Assembly (NCBI RefSeq): GCF_963576545.1
Contig: NW_026870603.1
Coordinates: forward strand, 434,001-498,000
DNA length: 64,000 nucleotides
Direction: 5' to 3'
Origin: Limanda limanda
Lineage: Eukaryota > Chordata > Actinopteri > Pleuronectiformes > Pleuronectidae
The notes below the pieces were generated by a model, which was given only the letters and a program-made list of their open reading frames with translations, made no database searches and was not told where the DNA came from. Within the stretch, counting starts at the first letter, position 1, and every line of letters starts with the position of its first letter. Shown in pieces: positions 53,801 through 61,727 of the stretch. The position numbers were made by a program, and so were the translations under genes.

Positions 53801-54035
53801 GGTTAGGGATGAAAGCACATAGGAGAAAGAGATATTCTTGAATAACTTTTTTTGTGAAGGTCGGAGAGACTTGCAAGTAGGCTCTACCCCCACTAAATGG
53901 GGTAGCGCGCATCGATCGGTACCATCCTTGAGCTTCTCCGACTTTCGGAAGGGTTAGGGTTAGGGTTAGGGATGAAAGCACATAGGAGAAAGAGATATTC
54001 TTGAATAACTTTTTTTGTGAAGGTCGGAGAGACTT
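50814..54035 (+). repeat. 3,703-bp HOR, copy 2, truncated
   Basis: Starts: A 50814, B 50977, A 51132 (G8A, G46A), 51295 (G37A), 51458 (C74T, G81A, G102T), 51621, 51784 (157), B 51941 (C51T, C36T), A 52096 (G46A), 52259, 52422, B 52585 (G149C), A 52740 (G8A), 52903, 53066, B 53229, A 53384 (G8A, G35A), 53547, 53710, 53873. Twenty monomers match copy 1 at exactly 3,703 bp. It then joins the second copy of the 2.2-kb block. Confidence 0.93.
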
Positions 54036-56261
54036 GGAAAGTGGTTGCATCTGGACTAATTTGGGTCCTGCGGATCGATTGGTACCATCCCCGAGCTTGT
54101 ACGACCTTCGAAAGAGGTCGACCGACGAAATTCCCCCAAATCTGAGGAGATATTCTTGAATAACTTTTTTTGTGAAGGTCGGAGAGACTTGCAAGTAGGC
54201 TCTACCCCCACTAAATGGGGTTGCGCGCATCGATCGGTACCATCCTTGAGCTTCTCCGACTTTCGTAAGGGTTAGGGTTAGGGTTAGGGATGAAAGCACA
54301 TAGGAGAAAGAGATATTCTTGAATAACTTTTTTTGTGAAGGTCGGAGAGACTTGCAAGTAGGCTCTACCCCCACTAAATGGGGTAGCGCGCATCGATCGG
54401 TACCATCCTTGAGCTTCTCCGACTTTCGGAAGGGTTAGGGTTAGGGATGAAAGCACATAGGAGAAAGAGATATTCTTGAATAACTTTTTTTGTGAAGGTC
54501 GGAGAGACTTGCAAGTAGGCTCTACCCCCACTAAATGGGGTAGCGCGCATCGATCGGTACCATCCTTGAGCTTCTCCGACTTTCGGAAGGGTTAGGGTTA
54601 GGGATGAAAGCACATAGGAGAAAGAGATATTCTTGAATAACTTTTTTTGTGAAGGTCGGAGAGACTTGCAAGTAGGCTCTACCCCCACTAAATGGGGTAG
54701 CGCGCATCGATCAGTACCATCCTTGAGCTTCTCCGACTTTCGGAAGGGTTAGGGTTAGGGTTAGGGATGAAAGCACATAGGAGAAAGAGATATTCTTGAA
54801 TAACTTTTTTTGTGAAGGTCGGAGAGACTTGGAAAGTGGTTGCATCTGGACTAATTTGGGTCCTGCGGATCGATTGGTACCATCCCCGAGCTTGTACGAC
54901 CTTCGGAAGAGGTCGACCGACGAAATTCCCCCAAATCTGAGGAGATATTCTTGAATAACTTTTTTTGTGAAGGTCGGAGAGACTTGCAAGTAGGCTCTAC
55001 CCCCACTAAATGGGGTAGCGCGCATCGATCGGTACCATCCTTGAGCTTCTCCGACTTTCGGAAGGGTTAGGGTTAGGGTTAGGGATGAAAGCACATAGGA
55101 GAAAGAGATATTCTTGAATAACTTTTTTTGTGAAGGTCGGAGAGACTTGGAAAGTGGTTGCATCTGGACTAATTTGGGTCCTGCGGATCGATTGGTACCA
55201 TCCCCGAGCTTGTACGACCTTCGGAAGAGGTCGACCGACGAAATTCCCCCAAATCTGAGGAGATATTCTTGAATAACTTTTTTTGTGAAGGTCGGAGAGA
55301 CTTGCAAGTAGGCTCTACCCCCACTAAATGGGGTAGCGCACATCGATCGGTACCATCCTTGAGCTTCTCCGACTTTCGGAAGGGTTAGGGTTAGGGTTAG
55401 GGATGAAAGCACATAGGAGAAAGAGATATTCTTGAATAACTTTTTTTGTGAAGGTCGGAGAGACTTGCAAGTAGGCTCTACCCCCACTAAATGGGGTAGC
55501 GCGCATCGATCGGTACCATCCTTGAGCTTCTCCGACTTTTGGAAGGATTAGGGTTAGGGTTAGGGATTAAAGCACATAGGAGAAAGAGATATTCTTGAAT
55601 AACTTTTTTTGTGAAGGTCGGAGAGACTTGCAAGTAGGCTCTACCCCCACTAAATAGGGTAGCGCGCATCGATCGGTACCATCCTTGAGCTTCTCCGACT
55701 TTCGGAAGGGTTAGGGTTAGGGATGAAAGCACATAGGAGAAAGAGATATTCTTGAATAACTTTTTTTGTGAAGGTCGGAGAGACTTGCAAGTAGGCTCTA
55801 CCCCCACTAAATGGGGTAGCGCACATCGATCGGTACCATCCTTGAGCTTCTCCGACTTTCGGAAGGGTTAGGGTTAGGGATGAAAGCACATAGGAGAAAG
55901 AGATATTCTTGAATAACTTTTTTTGTGAAGGTCGGAGAGACTTGGAAAGTGGTTGCATCTGGACTAATTTGGGTCCTGCGGATCGATTGGTACCATCCCC
56001 GAGCTTGTACGACCTTCGGAAGAGGTCGACCGACGAAATTCCCCCAAATCTGAGGAGATATTCTTGAATAACTTTTTTTGTGAAGGTCGGAGAGACTTGC
56101 AAGTAGGCTCTACCCCCACTAAATGGGGTTGCGCGCATCGATCAGTACCATCCTTGAGCTTTTCCGACTTTCGGAAGGGTTAGGGTTAGGGTTAGGGATG
56201 AAAGCACATAGGAGAAAGAGATATTCTTGAATAACTTTTTTTGTGAAGGTCGGAGAGACTT
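54036..56261 (+). repeat. 2.2-kb block, copy 2 of a pair 9.3 kb apart
   Basis: Starts: B 54036 (G76A), A 54191 (G76T), 54354 (157), 54511 (157), 54668 (G46A), B 54831, A 54986, B 55149, A 55304 (G37A), 55467 (C74T, G81A, G102T), 55630 (157, G27A), 55787 (157, G37A), B 55944, A 56099 (G46A). The 157-bp unit at 54511 is 163 bp in copy 1 (45197). The G76A of the first B also marks 36394 and 37988, which begin the same B, A(G76T), A(157) string. Confidence 0.93.
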
Positions 56262-58670
56262 GCAAGTAGGCTCTACCCCCACTAAATGGGGTAGCGCGCA
56301 TCGATCGGTACCATCCTTGAGCTTCTCCGACTTTCGGAAGGGTTAGGGTTAGGGTTAGGGATGAAAGCACATAGGAGAAAGAGATATTCTTGAATAACTT
56401 TTTTTGTGAAGGTCGGAGAGACTTGCAAGTAGGCTCTACCCCCACTAAATGGGGTAGCGCGCATCGATCGGTACCATCCTTGAGCTTCTCCGACTTTCGG
56501 AAGGGTTAGGGTTAGGGTTAGGGATGAAAGCACATAGGAGAAAGAGATATTCTTGAATAACTTTTTTTGTGAAGGTCGGAGAGACTTGGAAAGTGGTTGC
56601 ATCTGGACTAATTTGGGTCCTGCAGATCGATTGGTACCATCCCCGAGCTTGTACGACCTTCGGAAGAGGTCGACCGACGAAATTCCCCCAAATCTGAGGA
56701 GATATTCTTGAATAACTTTTTTTGTGAAGGTCGGAGAGACTTGCAAGTAAGCTCTACCCCCACTAAATGGGGTTGCGCGCATCGATCAGTACCATCCTTG
56801 AGCTTCTCCGACTTTCGGAAGGGTTAGGGTTAGGGTTAGGGATGAAAGCACATAGGAGAAAGAGATATTCTTGAATAACTTTTTTTGTGAAGGTCGGAGA
56901 GACTTGCAAGTAGGCTCTACCCCCACTAAATGGGGTAGCGCGCATCGATCGGTACCATCCTTGAGCTTCTCCGACTTTCGGAAGGGTTAGGGTTAGGGTT
57001 AGGGATGAAAGCACATAGGAGAAAGAGATATTCTTGAATAACTTTTTTTGTGAAGGTCGGAGAGACTTGCAAGTAGGCTCTACCCCCACTAAATGGGGTA
57101 GCGCGCATCGATCGGTACCATCCTTGAGCTTCTCCGACTTTCGGAAGGGTTAGGGTTAGGGTTAGGGATGAAAGCACATAGGAGAAAGAGATATTCTTGA
57201 ATAACTTTTTTTGTGAAGGTCGGAGAGACTTGCAAGTAGGCTCTACCCCCACTAAATGGGGTAGCGCGCATCGATCGGTACCATCGTTGAGCTTCTCCGA
57301 CTTTCGGAAGGGTTAGGGTTAGGGATGAAAGCACATAGGAGAAAGAGATATTCTTGAATAACTTTTTTTGTGAAGGTCGGAGAGACTTGGAAAGTGGTTG
57401 CATCTGGACTAATTTGGGTCCTGCGGATCGATTGGTACCATCCCCGAGCTTGTACGACCTTTGGAAGAGGTCGACCGACGAAATTCCCCCAAATCTGAGG
57501 AGATATTCTTGAATAACTTTTTTTGTGAAGGTCGGAGAGACTTGCAAGTAGGCTCTACCCCCACTAAATGGGGTAGCGCGCATCGATCGGTACCATCCTT
57601 GAGCTTCTCCGACTTTCGGAAGGGTTAGGGTTAGGGTTAGGGATGAAAGCACATAGGAGAAAGAGATATTCTTGAATAACTTTTTTTGTGAAGGTCGGAG
57701 AGACTTGCAAGTAGGCTCTACCCCCACTAAATGGGGTAGCGCGCATCGATCGGTACCATCCTTGAGCTTCTCCGACTTTCGGAAGGGTTAGGGTTAGGGT
57801 TAGGGATGAAAGCACATAGGAGAAAGAGATATTCTTGAATAACTTTTTTTGTGAAGGTCGGAGAGACTTGGAAAGTGGTTGCATCTGGACTAATTTGGGT
57901 CCTGCGGATCGATTGGTACCATCCCCGAGCTTGTACGACCTTCGGAAGAGGTCGACCGACGAAATTCCCCCAAATCTGAGGAGATATTCTTGAATAACTT
58001 TTTTTGTGAAGGTCGGAGAGACTTGCAAGTAGGCTCTACCCCCACTAAATGGGGTTGCGCGCATCGATCAGTACCATCCTTGAGCTTCTCCGACTTTCGG
58101 AAGGGTTAGGGTTAGGGTTAGGGATGAAAGCACATAGGAGAAAGAGATATTCTTGAATAACTTTTTTTGTGAAGGTCGGAGAGACTTGCAAGTAGGCTCT
58201 ACCCCCACTAAATGGGGTAGCGCGCATCGATCAGTACCATCCTTGAGCTTCTCCGACTTTCGGAAGGGTTAGGGTTAGGGTTAGGGATGAAAGCACATAG
58301 GAGAAAGAGATATTCTTGAATAACTTTTTTTGTGAAGGTCGGAGAGACTTGCAAGTAGGCTCTACCCCCACTAAATGGGGTAGCGCGCATCGATCGGTAC
58401 CATCCTTGAGCTTCTCCGACTTTCGGAAGGGTTAGGGTTAGGGTTAGGGATGAAAGCACATAGGAGAAAGAGATATTCTTGAATAACTTTTTTTGTGAAG
58501 GTCGGAGAGACTTGCAAGTAGGCTCTACCCCCACTAAATGGGGTAGCGCGCATCGATCGGTACCATCCTTGAGCTTCTCCGACTTTCGGAAGGGTTAGGG
58601 TTAGGGATGAAAGCACATAGGAGAAAGAGATATTCTTGAATAACTTTTTTTGTGAAGGTCGGAGAGACTT
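56262..58670 (+). repeat. Mosaic satellite segment before the trimer domain
   Basis: Starts: A 56262, 56425, B 56588 (G37A), A 56743 (G8A, G46A), 56906, 57069, 57232 (157, C55G), B 57389, A 57544, 57707, B 57870, A 58025 (G46A), 58188 (G46A without A32T), 58351, 58514 (157). No long marker-matched copy of this stretch was found elsewhere in the window. Confidence 0.9.
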
Positions 58671-60594
58671 GGAAAGTGGTTGCATCTGGACTAATTTGGG
58701 TCCTGCGGATCGATTGGTACCATCCCCGAGCTTGTACGACCTTCGAAAGAGGTCGACCGACGAAATTCCCCCAAATCTGAGGAGATATTCTTGAATAACT
58801 TTTTTTGTGAAGGTCGGAGAGACTTGCAAGTAGGCTCTACCCCCACTAAATGGGGTAGCGCGCATCGATCGGTACCATCCTTGAGCTTCTCCGACTTTCG
58901 GAAGGGTTAGGGTTAGGGTTAGGGATGAAAGCACATAGGAGAAAGAGATATTCTTGAATAACTTTTTTTGTGAAGGTCGGAGAGACTTGCAAGTAGGCTC
59001 TACCCCCACTAAATGGGGTAGCGCGCATCGATCGGTACCATCCTTGAGCTTCTCCGACTTTCGGAAGGGTTAGGGTTAGGGTTAGGGATGAAAGCACATA
59101 GGAGAAAGAGATATTCTTGAATAACTTTTTTTGTGAAGGTCGGAGAGACTTGGAAAGTGGTTGCATCTGGACTAATTTGGGTCCTGCGGATCGATTGGTA
59201 CCATCCCCGAGCTTGTACGACCTTCGGAAGAGGTCGACCGACGAAATTCCCCCAAATCTGAGGAGATATTCTTGAATAACTTTTTTTGTGAAGGTCGGAG
59301 AGACTTGCAAGTAGGCTCTACCCCCACTAAATGGGGTTGCGCGCATCGATCAGTACCATCCTTGAGCTTCTCCGACTTTCGGAAGGGTTAGGGTTAGGGT
59401 TAGGGATGAAAGCACATAGGAGAAAGAGATATTCTTGAATAACTTTTTTTGTGAAGGTCGGAGAGACTTGCAAGTAGGCTCTACCCCCACTAAATGGGGT
59501 AGCGCGCATCGATCGGTACCATCCTTGAGCTTCTCCGACTTTCGGAAGGGTTAGGGTTAGGGTTAGGGATGAAAGCACATAGGAGAAAGAGATATTCTTG
59601 AATAACTTTTTTTGTGAAGGTCGGAGAGACTTGGAAAGTGGTTGCATCTGGACTAATTTGGGTCCTGCGGATCGATTGGTACCATCCCCGAGCTTGTACG
59701 ACCTTCGGAAGAGGTCGACCGACGAAATTCCCCCAAATCTGAGGAGATATTCTTGAATAACTTTTTTTGTGAAGGTCGGAGAGACTTGCAAGTAGGCTCT
59801 ACCCCCACTAAATGGGGTTGCGCGCATCGATCAGTACCATCCTTGAGCTTCTCCGACTTTCGGAAGGGTTAGGGTTAGGGTTAGGGATGAAAGCACATAG
59901 GAGAAAGAGATATTCTTGAATAACTTTTTTTGTGAAGGTCGGAGAGACTTGCAAGTAGGCTCTACCCCCACTAAATGGGGTAGCGCGCATCGATCGGTAC
60001 CATCCTTGAGCTTCTCCGACTTTCGGAAGGGTTAGGGTTAGGGTTAGGGATGAAAGCACATAGGAGAAAGAGATATTCTTGAATAACTTTTTTTGTGAAG
60101 GTCGGAGAGACTTGGAAAGTGGTTGCATCTGGACTAATTTGGGTCCTGCGGATCGATTGGTACCATCCCCGAGCTTGTACGACCTTCGGAAGAGGTCGAC
60201 CGACGAAATTCCCCCAAATCTGAGGAGATATTCTTGAATAACTTTTTTTGTGAAGGTCGGAGAGACTTGCAAGTAGGCTCTACCCCCACTAAATGGGGTT
60301 GCGCGCATCGATCAGTACCATCCTTGAGCTTCTCCGACTTTCGGAAGGGTTAGGGTTAGGGTTAGGGATGAAAGCACATAGGAGAAAGAGATATTCTTGA
60401 ATAACTTTTTTTGTGAAGGTCGGAGAGACTTGCAAGTAGGCTCTACCCCCACTAAATGGGGTAGCGCGCATCGATCGGTACCATCCTTGAGCTTCTCCGA
60501 CTTTCGGAAGGGTTAGGGTTAGGGTTAGGGATGAAAGCACATAGGAGAAAGAGATATTCTTGAATAACTTTTTTTGTGAAGGTCGGAGAGACTT
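58671..60594 (+). repeat. Four B-A-A trimers, 481 bp each
   Basis: B units at 58671, 59152, 59633 and 60114 are each followed by two 163-bp A units (58826, 58989; 59307, 59470; 59788, 59951; 60269, 60432). In the last three trimers the first A is the G46A subtype. This is the simplest repeated order in the window and has a strict 481-bp period over 1,924 bp. Confidence 0.95.
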
Positions 60595-61727
60595 GCAAGT
60601 AGGCTTTACCCCCACTAAATGGGGTAGCGCGCATCGATCGGTACCATCCTTGAGCTTCTCCGACTTTCGGAAGGGTTAGGGTTAGGGTTAGGGATGAAAG
60701 CACATAGGAGAAAGAGATATTCTTGAATAACTTTTTTTGTGAAGGTCGGAAAGACTTGCAAGTAGGCTCTACCCCCACTAAATGGGGTAGCGCGCATCGA
60801 TCGGTACCATCCTTGAGCTTCTCCGACTTTCGGAAGGGTTAGGGTTAGGGTTAGGGATGAAAGCACATAGGAGAAAGAGATATTCTTGAATAACTTTTTT
60901 TGTGAAGGTCGGAGAGACTTGCAAGTAGGCTCTACCCCCACTAAATGGGGTAGCGCGCATCGATCGGTACCATCCTTGAGCTTCTCCGACTTTCGGAAGG
61001 GTTAGGGTTAGGGTTAGGGATGAAAGCACATAGGAGAAAGAGATATTCTTGAATAACTTTTTTTGTGAAGGTCGGAGAGACTTGCAAGTAGGCTCTACCC
61101 CCACTAAATGGGGTAGCGCGCATCGATCGGTACCATCTTTGAGCTTCTCCGACTTTCGGAAGGGTTAGGGTTAGGGTTAGGGATGAAAGCACATAGGAGA
61201 AAGAGATATTCTTGAATAACTTTTTTTGTGAAGGTCGGAGAGACTTGGAAAGTGGTTGCATCTGGACTAATTTGGGTCCTGCGGATCGATTGGTACCATC
61301 CCCGAGCTTGTACGACCTTCGGAAGAGGTCGACCGACGAAATTCCCCCAAATCTGAGGAGATATTCTTGAATAACTTTTTTTGTGAAGGTCGGAGAGACT
61401 TGCAAGTAGGCTCTACCCCCACTAAATGGGGTAGCGCGCATCGATCGGTACCATCCTTGAGCTTCTCCGACTTTTGGAAGGGTTAGGGTTAGGGTTAGGG
61501 ATGAAAGCACATAGGAGAAAGAGATATTCTTGAATAACTTTTTTTGTGAAGGTCGGAGAGACTTGCAAGTAGGCTCTACCCCCACTAAATGGGGTAGCGC
61601 GCATCGATCGGTACCATCCTTGAGCTTCTCCGACTTTCGGAAGGGTTAGGGTTAGGGTTAGGGATGAAAGCACATAGGAGAAAGAGATATTCTTGAATAA
61701 CTTTTTTTGTGAAGGTCGGAGAGACTT
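60595..61727 (+). repeat. Source-like A-A-A trimer and flank
   Basis: A 60595 carries C12T and G157A together, then A 60758, 60921, 61084 (C55T), B 61247, A 61402 (C74T) and 61565. The C12T plus G157A unit occurs only here and at 62535 and 63024. The string from 60595 to the C74T unit is repeated at 63024-63993, 2,429 bp downstream. Confidence 0.94.

Noticed and set aside
4630..54035. The 3,701-bp and 3,703-bp HORs as the same repeat
   Set aside because: Their monomer orders and markers differ (C50G and T138G units versus G8A and G81A units), and the second contains a 157-bp A. The near-equal size is chance.
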